Origin: Chitinophaga pinensis
GTDB lineage: Bacteria > Bacteroidota > Bacteroidia > Chitinophagales > Chitinophagaceae
Reading direction: 5' to 3'
DNA length: 18,813 bases
Assembly: GCA_945866165.1 (NCBI GenBank)
Contig: CAMBGO010000018.1
Span: forward strand, 1 to 18,813
Position numbers and translations under genes: made by a program. A model generated the notes under the pieces. That model made no database searches and was not told the origin of the DNA. It worked only from the letters and a program-made list of their open reading frames with translations. Every line of letters begins with the position of its first letter. The first letter of the stretch is position 1. Below are positions 1-7,894 of this stretch, in pieces.

Positions 1-2852
1 CATGGACTCCTGTTTTTGATGAACAACCCATACAGAATATAGGTGCTATCGCTATTCAGCAGAGTGATCCCAAGGTGATATGGGTAGGAACAGGCGAAGG
101 GAATCCAAGAAATTCAATGAATTTGGGCATCGGAATTTTCAAAAGTGAAGACAGTGGTCATACTTGGAAACACATGGGGTTAACAGCAACCAAGACAATA
201 CATAGAATTATTATCGATCCGCGTAATCCGCAAACTGTATATGTTGGTGCCATGGGCGATCCCTTTACTCCTGATTCTAGTCGTGGTTTATATAAAACCA
301 CCGATGGAGGAAAGAATTGGAAGCAGATTTTATTTTCTACAACAAGTGCTGGTGTAGCAGATATGGTTATGCATGAATCAAATCCAGAAAAATTCCTTGT
401 TGCAATGTATGATCACAGGCGAACACCATACTCTATTGTTTCTGGTGGAAAAGGATCAGGGATCTATCTCACTTTAGACGGCGGAAATAAATGGGAAAAA
501 TTATCAGATGCAAATGGACTTCCTACTGGTGAATTAGGACGAGTTGGACTTGCTATAGCGCCAACCAATTCAAACAGGATCTATGCAAAAGTGGAAGCGA
601 AAAAAAATGCATTGTACAGAAGTGAAGATGGTGGCATGCATTGGAAAATGATCAACGATAATCCTAGGTTCACCAATAACCGTCCCTTTTATTTTCAAGA
701 CCTTGCTGTTGATACAAAAGACCCCGATCGTTTATATAATATATACCAACCTTTATCGGTGAGTTATAATGGAGGTGTTTCATTTGATCCTACACCCATG
801 ATTCCAGCGGATGAAACAAAAGGTATTCACGCAGATTTTCATGCCATGTGGATTGATCCGAATGATGCGCATCATTTTATAATCGGTGGTGATGGCGGAT
901 TGGGTATTACATATGATCATGGTAAGACTTGGTATTTTCCTGAAACCATTCCTGTTGCGCAATTCTATCATGTAAACGTTGATAATGAAACTCCATTCAA
1001 TGTGTATGGAGGTATGCAAGACAATGGAAACTGGTCTGGCCCTGCGTATACTTGGAAGCGTGGTGGCATCAGAACATTGTATTGGCAATATTTGGTTGGT
1101 GGTGATGGGTTTTATATAGCACCTGATTTAGAAAATCCAAGATTTGGGTATGGCACTTCGCAGAATGGCGATTTATATCGATACGATAAAACAACAGGCT
1201 ATTACCAAAGTATTGCTCCGCCTGCGCCAGATAATAAAACATATTTGCGTTTTAATTGGAATGCAGGTTTTGCAAAAGATCCCTTCAATGAAAATGGTGC
1301 ATTTTATGGATCACAATTTTTACACCGAACTTCCGACAAAGGAGCAAATTGGAACATCATTTCACCTGATCTCACAACAAATAATCCTGAGCAGCAAAAA
1401 AGAGATTATGGTGGATTGACCTTGGATATTTCAGGAGCAGAAAATTACAATACGATCTTATCCATTGCTCCAAGTCATCTAGATAAGAATATAATTTGGG
1501 TTGGTACTGATGATGGACAAGTTCAAGTAACTGATAATTCCGGTGATGTATGGAGTAATGTTACAAAAAATATTGTGGGACTACCAACCGAATCATGGAT
1601 TGCTCAAATTCATGCATCGAGATATGAAAAGGGTACAGCATGGGTAGTAGCCAATAATTATCGCAAGGGAGATTATGCCACTTTTTTATTCAAGACAATT
1701 GATTTTGGAAGAACATGGACAAACGTAGCTTATGCAAATCAAGTAAAGGGTTATTCATTGTCTTTTATACAAGATCCAGTTGAAAGAAACTTGGTATTTC
1801 TCGGAACAGAAAATGGACTGTGGGTAAGCATCAATGAGGGCAAAGATTGGATTCAGTTTAAAAATAATTTTCCAAGTGTATCAACAATGGATCTAGTAAT
1901 TCAAGAGAAAGAATCTGCGTTGGTTGTTGGCACTTTTGGAAGAGCAATTTGGGTCTTGGATGATTTGAAAAGTTTAAGAGAGGTTGCAGCAAATCGAATC
2001 AACAAAAAAATTACTGTCATGCCCATGAACAGTGTAGTTCAAGTGAAAGGATTGTTCATTGCACCTCCAGGAAATATTTGGACTGGTTTTGGTACAACCT
2101 TTGAAGGAGAAAACAGACCCTTTCAGCAAGTATCAATTCCATTTTATATCAATGATGCTGTGAATAAAAATGATACTCTTGAACTATTTATCAAAAACAA
2201 TGCCGGGCGTACAATCAAAAAGTTGATTCAGCATGAAATAACTCCGGGGTTGAATTATAGTAGATGGAAGTTGGATGAAGAAAGAAGTTCTTCAGAAGAA
2301 GATTCTGATGAATCAAGGGGAATTCCTGTACTTCCGGGGTTGTATACTGCAGTTTTAAAGTATAAAGGTGTTGCAGACAGTAATTCAATTCAAGTAATAT
2401 CAGATCCTAGGTTTGATCTAAAAGGGGATGTTGATTTGGAATTATATCGGTATCAGAAATCAGTAGATGTAGAGCAGGGAAGATTAAAAAATCTTTTTGA
2501 TTTGATTGGTGGTTGGGAAAGAGAGTTAAAAAAAATAAAAGAAAATTTAAACAAACAGGCTTCCAATAAAAGTAAGTTGAGCTATTTCAATGATATAAAC
2601 AACCAAGTAAAGCTGCTAAAATTAAAAGGAAAAGATGCTGCGGGCGATCGTCAATTTGGTGCATGGCAGAGTAATATAATCACACCAAGTTCAGCAATCA
2701 ATGAAGCTGAGAAAGTCTCTATGGCAAGAATCAATATTCCATCTGATCAGGATTTGAAAAAACTTAATGATGCTAAGTTGCTGATTGATGACTATCAACA
2801 AGAGATAAAAACATTTGAGAATGTGAAGTGGAAGAAATTTATTAAGAAGTAA
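1..2852 (+). CDS. Sortilin/VPS10-like Asp-box beta-propeller protein, 5' partial
   Basis: The reading frame is open from base 3 to the TAA at 2850-2852 (949 residues), so the GTG at 75 is not the true start; the start and any signal peptide lie upstream of the window. At least nine Asp-box motifs (S/T-x-D-x-G-x-x-W) are visible, for example SEDSGHTW, TTDGGKNW, SEDGGMHW, TYDHGKTW, TIDFGRTW and SINEGKDW. These mark a sortilin-type beta-propeller spanning about the first 630 residues. A predicted beta-sandwich stretch follows, then a lysine-rich, probably helical tail. Bacteroidota encode many such secreted proteins of about 1000 residues, often labelled glycosyl hydrolase or BNR-repeat protein, but no glycosidase catalytic site can be identified here. 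It is probably exported; its substrate is unknown. Convergent with the FAS1 gene. Confidence 0.85.
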   Translation, partial: WTPVFDEQPIQNIGAIAIQQSDPKVIWVGTGEGNPRNSMNLGIGIFKSEDSGHTWKHMGLTATKTIHRIIIDPRNPQTVYVGAMGDPFTPDSSRGLYKTTDGGKNWKQILFSTTSAGVADMVMHESNPEKFLVAMYDHRRTPYSIVSGGKGSGIYLTLDGGNKWEKLSDANGLPTGELGRVGLAIAPTNSNRIYAKVEAKKNALYRSEDGGMHWKMINDNPRFTNNRPFYFQDLAVDTKDPDRLYNIYQPLSVSYNGGVSFDPTPMIPADETKGIHADFHAMWIDPNDAHHFIIGGDGGLGITYDHGKTWYFPETIPVAQFYHVNVDNETPFNVYGGMQDNGNWSGPAYTWKRGGIRTLYWQYLVGGDGFYIAPDLENPRFGYGTSQNGDLYRYDKTTGYYQSIAPPAPDNKTYLRFNWNAGFAKDPFNENGAFYGSQFLHRTSDKGANWNIISPDLTTNNPEQQKRDYGGLTLDISGAENYNTILSIAPSHLDKNIIWVGTDDGQVQVTDNSGDVWSNVTKNIVGLPTESWIAQIHASRYEKGTAWVVANNYRKGDYATFLFKTIDFGRTWTNVAYANQVKGYSLSFIQDPVERNLVFLGTENGLWVSINEGKDWIQFKNNFPSVSTMDLVIQEKESALVVGTFGRAIWVLDDLKSLREVAANRINKKITVMPMNSVVQVKGLFIAPPGNIWTGFGTTFEGENRPFQQVSIPFYINDAVNKNDTLELFIKNNAGRTIKKLIQHEITPGLNYSRWKLDEERSSSEEDSDESRGIPVLPGLYTAVLKYKGVADSNSIQVISDPRFDLKGDVDLELYRYQKSVDVEQGRLKNLFDLIGGWERELKKIKENLNKQASNKSKLSYFNDINNQVKLLKLKGKDAAGDRQFGAWQSNIITPSSAINEAEKVSMARINIPSDQDLKKLNDAKLLIDDYQQEIKTFENVKWKKFIKK

Positions 2853-2917
2853 CGTTTTTAGTATCACATTATTTGCCCTAAAGATTGGTTTCGATTAAAG
2901 CGAACTTTTTCAGCCAA

Positions 2918-2953
2918 AAAAAATGCCACTGATTTGAGTCAGTGGCATTTTTT
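2918..2953. terminator. Bidirectional rho-independent terminator
   Basis: A perfect inverted repeat: left arm 2918-2932 (A-run then TGCCACTGA), loop TTTGAG at 2933-2938, right arm 2939-2953 (TCAGTGGCA then a T-run). The core is a 9-bp mixed stem extended by six A-T pairs, giving a U-tract in either direction. It lies between two convergent genes and should end transcription of both. Confidence 0.9.
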
Positions 2954-2978
2954 AAAAGCGTTGTAGGTATTCTAAAAA

Positions 2979-3491
2979 TTACTTAGGCAATACTACTGAA
3001 TCGATAACATGGATTACACCATTGCTTCCAGCTAAATCTGTAGCAACTACTGTAGATACACCACCTTTCTCGTCAGTCAAAATTACTTTACCTTCTTTGA
3101 TAGAAGCAACAAGACTTCCACCACTAACTGTTTTCAAAGTAACTGAACCGCCGCCATCTTTAATTGCCTTTAGAACTGCAGTAGCATTCAAGTTACCAGC
3201 AACAACGTGGTAAGTTAGGATCTTAGCCAATGTTGCTTTGTTTTCTGGTTTCAACAAGGTTTCAACTGTTCCAGCAGGAAGTTTTGCAAAAGCTGCATTT
3301 GTAGGTGCGAAAACTGTGAAAGGTCCAGCACTTTGCAAAGTAGCTACTAAATCAGCTGCTTTTACTGCTGCAACTAATGTGGTGTGGTCATTTGATCCAA
3401 CTGCAATATCTACAATTGTTTTTTGTGCATTTGCATTAACAAACATGGTTGCAATTGCAAAAAGGGTTAGAGCGAGCGTTTTGATTTTCAT
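2979..3491 (-). CDS. Secreted fasciclin (FAS1) domain protein
   Basis: From the ATG at 3491 the protein has 170 residues: a lipobox-free signal peptide (MKIKTLALTLFAIATMFVNANA, cut before QKT), then one FAS1 domain. FAS1 signs are GPFTVFAPTNAAFAKLP (H1 motif), the middle TYHVVAG segment, and the end motif NGVIHVIDSVVLPK. Single-domain FAS1 proteins are small secreted or periplasmic adhesion-type modules, and their ligands are usually unknown. An in-frame ATG lies 24 bases upstream (3515), but it would put MLNIKTIK before a clean signal peptide. The A-rich stretch just ahead of 3491 is the usual Bacteroidota start context, so the shorter form is preferred. It ends at the shared terminator. Confidence 0.93.
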   Translation of the reverse strand: MKIKTLALTLFAIATMFVNANAQKTIVDIAVGSNDHTTLVAAVKAADLVATLQSAGPFTVFAPTNAAFAKLPAGTVETLLKPENKATLAKILTYHVVAGNLNATAVLKAIKDGGGSVTLKTVSGGSLVASIKEGKVILTDEKGGVSTVVATDLAGSNGVIHVIDSVVLPK

Positions 3492-3551
3492 TTTTATAGT
3501 TTTTATGTTTAACATGAAATGAAATAAATGGTTTCAGATTGTTCATCCATA

Positions 3552-3582
3552 ATGGTATAAAGTGGCAATATGGTTAAACAAA
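3552..3582 (-). promoter_or_regulatory. Possible Bacteroidota-type promoter for the FAS1 gene
   Basis: Read on the minus strand, a TTTG (3582-3579) is followed after 19 bases by TATACCAT (3559-3552), about 60 bases before the preferred start. The TTTG and the spacing fit the Bacteroidota -33/-7 pattern. The -7 element has only the TA of TAnnTTTG, so this is a weak call. Confidence 0.3.
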
Positions 3583-3824
3583 ACTGCGAAAAAACAGGTT
3601 GAATAACATTCATTTAACAACTACCACTTAGATATTTGTTGCCCACATTGTTCTTTGAACCCAACATAATGAAGCATGGTTCTTTTAACCTTCTGAAAAA
3701 AATACCATTCCTTTTTGTAAATTACTAGTGCTTTTGTTCATCAAGTGAACATTCTCGAGAAATACATATTATGAAAATTTATAATATGTTACAAGCACTA
3801 TTAATTTTCTTAAGTCCAACGTAT
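3583..3824. other. Divergent intergenic region between FAS1 and PqaA-like genes
   Basis: This is the rest of the roughly 330-base gap between divergently transcribed genes. I see no coding sequence or RNA gene. The only local structure noted is GTTCA-TCAAG-TGAAC (3736-3750), a 5-bp inverted repeat about 75 bases before the preferred hydrolase start, which could be an operator half-site pair or chance. Promoters for both genes should lie here. Confidence 0.4.
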
Positions 3825-5150
3825 ATGAAACAATTGTTGTTGTTGTTATTTGTTCCAGGGTTCATCATTGCACAAAAAAAGACCAACCCCTCTAATGCAT
3901 TAGAGCATTACTTACTTAATGGAGATAGCTCATATCATTATGAAATAAAAGACTCAGGAAAAATTGGTAATACAACCACTTATCAATTATTACTTACCTC
4001 TCAAAAATGGAAGGGAATAACCTGGCGTCATCAGCTTACTGTAATGGTGCCTTCACAATTGCAATATAAAGGTGCTTTACTTATTATTTCTGGTGGAAGC
4101 AATACCAATGAGCAACCGAATTGGTCAACCCGCGATGGCTTATGGCCAGTAGCAGCACAAATGGCAGAAACAAATCATTCTGTAGTAGCCATTTTGAAAC
4201 AAACGCCCAATCAACCATTGATGGAAGGGAAAAAAGAGGATGCATTGATTTCATATACATTACAACAATATAAAAATGATGGTGACCATGAATGGCCGTT
4301 GCTTTTCCCGATGGTGAAATCTGCACTAAGGTCAATGGATGCTGTACAAGATTTTTCTAAAAAGAAATCAATCCTTCCTGTGGAAGAATTCTTGGTCGCA
4401 GGTGCGTCTAAAAGGGGTTGGACCACTTGGCTGTCTGCTGCTTCGGGCGATCAGCGGGTTAAAGCCATTGCACCGATGGTGATTGATATGCTCAACATGC
4501 CTGTTTCTCTGAATGCACAACTGAAAGCCTATGGAGCTTACAGTGAACAGATTGAAGATTATGTAAAGTTAGAAATTCCACAGAGCACTTCTAGCAAAAA
4601 AGGCAAGGCTGTAACGACCATGATTGATCCATACAGTTATAAAGAAAAACTCACCGTGCCGAAGCTAATTTTTATTGGCACCAATGATGAATATTGGACG
4701 GTAGATGCAATTAAATGGTATATCAATGATTTGCCCGGACAAACCATGATTCATTATGTTCCCAATGCAGGTCACGATCTTGGAGGTGGTGTTCAGGCCT
4801 TACAAACGCTCAGTGCTTTTTATGGTAAGATGTTGCAAAACAAACCATATCCTATTTTAAAAAATAATACCAGCGTAGAAAATGATAAAGTTAAATTGAG
4901 AATCGCTGCCAATACTGATGAATTACAAGAAGTAAATATTTGGAGTGCAAGTTCTACCGACATGGATTTCAGAAATGAAAAGTGGAATGCACAGTTAAAG
5001 GGTAAGGGCGAAACAATCAATCAATTAGAAGTGGAGCTTCCCAAAGAAGGATACAAGGCATTTTATGTTGACTTCAAATACAATGGTAAAGAAGGCCCTT
5101 ATACCTCGTCAACTCGAATGTATCTTTTATCAACAAAAGGAATTGAATGA
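3825..5150 (+). CDS. PhoPQ-activated pathogenicity-related (PqaA-type) alpha/beta hydrolase
   Basis: From the ATG at 3825 the protein has 441 residues. It starts with a compact signal peptide (MKQLLLLLFVPGFIIA, cut before QKK) and continues as an alpha/beta-hydrolase of the PhoPQ-activated pathogenicity-related family, usually 400-500 residues. A catalytic triad can be proposed, numbering from the ATG at 3771: Ser213 in the elbow GASKRGW, Asp306 in GTNDEYW, and His335 in NAGHDLGGG. An RDGLW segment and SALRSMDAV are also family-like. It would act in the periplasm or outside the cell; the substrate is not established for the family. The ATG at 3771 adds 18 residues before the signal peptide and is less likely. 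It precedes the gasdermin-like gene on the same strand with a 129-base gap. Confidence 0.88.
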   Translation: MKQLLLLLFVPGFIIAQKKTNPSNALEHYLLNGDSSYHYEIKDSGKIGNTTTYQLLLTSQKWKGITWRHQLTVMVPSQLQYKGALLIISGGSNTNEQPNWSTRDGLWPVAAQMAETNHSVVAILKQTPNQPLMEGKKEDALISYTLQQYKNDGDHEWPLLFPMVKSALRSMDAVQDFSKKKSILPVEEFLVAGASKRGWTTWLSAASGDQRVKAIAPMVIDMLNMPVSLNAQLKAYGAYSEQIEDYVKLEIPQSTSSKKGKAVTTMIDPYSYKEKLTVPKLIFIGTNDEYWTVDAIKWYINDLPGQTMIHYVPNAGHDLGGGVQALQTLSAFYGKMLQNKPYPILKNNTSVENDKVKLRIAANTDELQEVNIWSASSTDMDFRNEKWNAQLKGKGETINQLEVELPKEGYKAFYVDFKYNGKEGPYTSSTRMYLLSTKGIE

Positions 5151-5279
5151 TATGGGTTTCATTTCTAAAAGTGCTCGTTCAAAGTAAGAATTAAAACATG
5201 CTGATTTTTAAATTTTTGATATCATCTCAAAATTATTGTGGCCGTAAATAATTTTTTTTATCAAGTAAAATGATAGCCC

Positions 5280-5987
5280 ATGTCAAAAACAACCCTCCAA
5301 CAATTACTTCGCGGTGCAGGTTATGATCTGATTGATGGTCCCATTCGAAACCAAAAGCCGCTGCAGATTTGGCTCAAGGAAGGTTTCAATCAACCAGAAC
5401 TTTTTTACACAGATATCCTACACGCATTCAACAGTAAAATTAAAGTTCGTATTCAGAAAGATTCAAGCCTTTCCATCAACGGTACCCATAAAAATAATTA
5501 TGCCTTTCAAATTGGTATCACAATGCTACAGGAATGGATGCAGTCCATTGGAATGCCCGCTGTTGATTTTTCCGCCAGCATTGGTGGCGGAAAAAAAGTG
5601 AGTATCTCTTATAAGAATGCCATCACTGAGGTAGTTCCTTTAGGCAACATCAACGATTTTCTGAGCAAGGCAGATTTTCTTCATCCCAATCCGGTTTTGC
5701 TTCGCCATGCTAACAGAAATCAATTGCTGATTGTTACAGGAGTTGTAACAGCCGAGCAGTTAGTAGCAGAAATCGAAACGGATAGTAATATCAGCAGTAA
5801 AATGATATCTGCCTTAAAAAAGAATGCGGGTAATAAATTTGAATTTTCGAGTTCAAAAAATAATATCGTCAAGATGGTTGCAGGCACTGAACGTTTTCCC
5901 ATTGCTGTGAAAGCCAGTCGCATTGATTTTGATAAAGGACGTTACAAGGGGTTGACCTTGGTTACGGATGGGAGGGATTTATTTTAA
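5280..5987 (+). CDS. Putative bacterial gasdermin-like pore-forming protein
   Basis: The protein has 235 residues, no signal peptide and no cysteine. The order of elements resembles the gasdermin pore domain: an N-terminal LLRGAGYDLIDG (9-20) and KPLQIWLK (26-33), similar to the GY-L...PLQ start remembered for bacterial gasdermins; an amphipathic helical stretch (71-92); a glycine-rich basic strand ASIGGGKKVSISY (99-111); a helix then strand HANRNQLLIVTGVVTAEQ (143-160), matching the vertebrate pattern in which a VVTEVL-like strand follows a helix; and closing strands FPIAVKASRIDFDKGRYKG (206-224). Known bacterial gasdermins are autoinhibited by a short C-terminal peptide removed by a linked protease, and many carry a palmitoylated N-terminal cysteine. 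Here only about 12-18 residues follow the last strand, no cysteine exists, and no protease gene is adjacent. The call is fold-level pattern recognition. The alternative is an uncharacterised Bacteroidota family. Confidence 0.55.
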   Translation: MSKTTLQQLLRGAGYDLIDGPIRNQKPLQIWLKEGFNQPELFYTDILHAFNSKIKVRIQKDSSLSINGTHKNNYAFQIGITMLQEWMQSIGMPAVDFSASIGGGKKVSISYKNAITEVVPLGNINDFLSKADFLHPNPVLLRHANRNQLLIVTGVVTAEQLVAEIETDSNISSKMISALKKNAGNKFEFSSSKNNIVKMVAGTERFPIAVKASRIDFDKGRYKGLTLVTDGRDLF

Positions 5988-6036
5988 TAAAAAATTATTC
6001 TGTGAATTTTTTATCGAGTTCAAAAAGAACGAATAA

Positions 6037-6428
6037 TTATTTTCTTTCGTAATTAATCATATCCCCATTGGCATCCCTTGCACTGTATTTGATGGTGATG
6101 TTTCCAAAAATGATTGTTTCACCTTCAGCCAGGGGAGCAATTAGTTTTCTATTATCATTTTCATTAATTGATAAAATTTTGATCGTGTCTAATCCGCTTG
6201 CTATTTAGTATCAACAATATATACTACTGAGCCTTTCTTCGTGATGTTTTTATCCTAACCAATTTCCCTCCTACTTTCCACCACTAAAGCTGAATGTCCA
6301 TCTATAGGCACCACCAATAATTTTATTCCACCTTTTGATTTAATGGGACTTAGTATTGTTGTGTTGGCAACAGCTGCAGATTTACAAACTACTTAGTTGT
6401 GTTCTTTATCTATATTCACCCATTCGAT
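6037..6428 (-). pseudogene. Decayed 3' fragment of an M6-type secreted metallopeptidase-like gene
   Basis: Read on the minus strand, this stretch gives a coherent protein broken by two in-frame stops and one frameshift. The order is IEWVNIDKEHN, stop (6393-6395), VVCKSAAVANTTILSPIKSK, GGIKLLVVPIDGHSALVVES, RREIG, stop (TAG, 6255-6257), DKNITKKGSVVYIVDT. A one-base frame change near 6197-6205 follows, then SGLDTIKILSINENDNRKL and on to ETIIFGNITIKYSARDANG, ending at a TAA (6037-6039). The pattern (SPI..GGIK..VV, ALVVESRR.GYD, GVLVYTVDT, SG..PI.VL) matches what I recall of the region after the catalytic domain in M6/immune-inhibitor-A-like secreted peptidases. The TAG sits where a tyrosine is expected. 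The catalytic HExxH domain is absent and there is no room for it. It is convergent with the gasdermin-like gene. Confidence 0.7.
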
Positions 6429-6488
6429 TTATAGTTAAGCATAATTCTACATTATTAAATCTCGAAATCTTCGCATTTAAAGAAGATA

Positions 6489-6527
6489 ATACCACCAATA
6501 AAATCAATAATTCATAAATTGTGGTAT
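6489..6527 (+). promoter_or_regulatory. Interrupted inverted repeat just upstream of the operon
   Basis: ATACCAC-C-AAT (6489-6499) pairs with ATT-GTGGTAT (6518-6527): a 10-bp stem with one bulged C around an 18-base AT-rich loop. It ends 11 bases before the ATG of the permease gene. It could be an operator for a dimeric regulator or a leader hairpin affecting translation. No regulator gene is adjacent. Confidence 0.4.
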
Positions 6528-6538
6528 CCTGAAACAAG

Positions 6539-7864
6539 ATGGCAATAGAAACTGATCAGCAAAATGAAAGCGGCTTAAAAAAAACTCTTACACCCCTGAT
6601 GCTGTGGGGGCTTGGCGTAGGGTATGTAATCTCTGGTATGTATTTCGGCTGGAACCTGGGCCTCGAAAAAGGAGGTACTTTGGGTCTTGCCATTGCCACT
6701 GTGTTCATTATCATCATGTATGTAGCGTTTACATTTAGTTATACTGAATTAGCTGCTGCAATACCAAAGGCTGGTGGAGGTTTCGATTATGCGAGTAGGG
6801 CTTTGGGCAAAGACCTTGGCTTTATCGCTGGAATGGCACAAAATATTGAATTCATTTTTGCCCCGCCCGCAATTGCTTTTGCCATTGGTGCTTACTTCAA
6901 TTTATTTTTTCCGCAAATACCAATTATTGCCATTGCCATTTTTAGTTATTTTATTTTCACTTATTTAAATATTCGTGGCGTAAAAGCCGCGGCGATGTTT
7001 GAATTAATTATTACAATTTTTGCTGTAGCAGAATTACTTCTTTTCGCTGGCGTAACGTTGCCACATTTCAAACTGAGTAATCTTCAACAAAATTCACTTC
7101 CCAACGGCATCCCCGGAATATTCGCATCAATCCCTTTTGCTATTTGGTTTTTTTTGGGAATTGAAGGAGTCGCCAATGTTGCTGAAGAAACAATCAAGCC
7201 ACAACGCACCATTCTTATTGGATTTGGTACAGCGATATTGACACTCGTGCTACTCTGCATTTTAACTTTTACGAGTTCCATTGGCGTTTCTGGATGGGAA
7301 GCAATTGTATACAAGCAAGATGGAACTTCATCTGATTCACCGTTGCCACTTGCCTTGGCAAAAATTGTTGGCAGTGGAAATTATTTATACCACTTGCTCG
7401 TTACAATTGGACTCTTTGGAATTATCGCATCCTTCCATGGACTTATTCTAGCAGCTGGAAGATCAACGTATGAATTTGGTAGAGTACGATGCGCACCAGA
7501 ACAACTTGGTAAAATCCATCCTCGATTCAGAACACCATCAAATGCCCTGCTATTCAATATGGTGATTGGTATCATTGCGCTGTTGACCGGGAAAACAGCT
7601 GAAATTATCACCATGGCTGTATTTGGAGCACTTACCTTATATATCATTTCAATGGTTGCCGTTATTCAACTTAGAAAAAAAGAACCATTGCTTGAACGGC
7701 CTTTTAAAGTGCCTTTCTATCCCATTGCTCCAATAATTGCACTCGTGATTGCATTTTCTTCTTTTATTGCCATGGCAATTTTCAATCCTTTACTTGCCGG
7801 CATTTATATAGTACTCATTTTAACTGCTTATGCACTGTACAAACTAGTTAATCAATCAAAATAA
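6539..7864 (+). CDS. APC-family permease, ethanolamine-permease-like
   Basis: The 441-residue inner-membrane protein has about 12 hydrophobic segments and belongs to the amino acid-polyamine-organocation superfamily. The N-terminus LMLWGLGVGYVISGMYFGWN with a following GGTLGLAIA resembles the ethanolamine permease group. Other family-like signs are ELAAAIPKAGGGFDYASRALG after the second membrane segment, the FLGIEGVANVAEET segment in the middle, and FHGLILAAGRSTYEFGR in the C-terminal half. It should import an amine or amino alcohol by cation symport or exchange. It is first in a four-gene operon; the next gene starts 30 bases downstream. Its pairing with a glutamylamide synthetase and an alcohol dehydrogenase supports an amino alcohol such as ethanolamine as substrate, but this is inferred from context. 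Confidence 0.85.
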   Translation: MAIETDQQNESGLKKTLTPLMLWGLGVGYVISGMYFGWNLGLEKGGTLGLAIATVFIIIMYVAFTFSYTELAAAIPKAGGGFDYASRALGKDLGFIAGMAQNIEFIFAPPAIAFAIGAYFNLFFPQIPIIAIAIFSYFIFTYLNIRGVKAAAMFELIITIFAVAELLLFAGVTLPHFKLSNLQQNSLPNGIPGIFASIPFAIWFFLGIEGVANVAEETIKPQRTILIGFGTAILTLVLLCILTFTSSIGVSGWEAIVYKQDGTSSDSPLPLALAKIVGSGNYLYHLLVTIGLFGIIASFHGLILAAGRSTYEFGRVRCAPEQLGKIHPRFRTPSNALLFNMVIGIIALLTGKTAEIITMAVFGALTLYIISMVAVIQLRKKEPLLERPFKVPFYPIAPIIALVIAFSSFIAMAIFNPLLAGIYIVLILTAYALYKLVNQSK

Positions 7865-7894
7865 ATCTTAATTTTCTATTTCTTAAAATGCACC

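Noticed and set aside
75..77. GTG as the start of the beta-propeller gene
   Set aside because: The frame stays open and protein-like to the left edge of the window, so the GTG is internal.
3022..3522. Two plus-strand open frames opposite the FAS1 gene
   Set aside because: They mirror a strongly supported FAS1 coding sequence and show only composition-driven, low-complexity protein.
3713..3745. Possible TTTG/TAnnTTTG promoter for the PqaA-type gene
   Set aside because: TTTTTG and a nearby TAGTGCTTTTG are present, but neither spacing nor the -7 element fits the consensus.
3771..3824. Upstream ATG for the PqaA-type gene
   Set aside because: It adds 18 residues before a well-formed signal peptide that begins at the ATG at 3825.
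6429..6538. Catalytic HExxH domain for the M6-like remnant
   Set aside because: No metal-binding motif or related protein trace was found upstream of the remnant in the minus-strand frames, and the space is too short.
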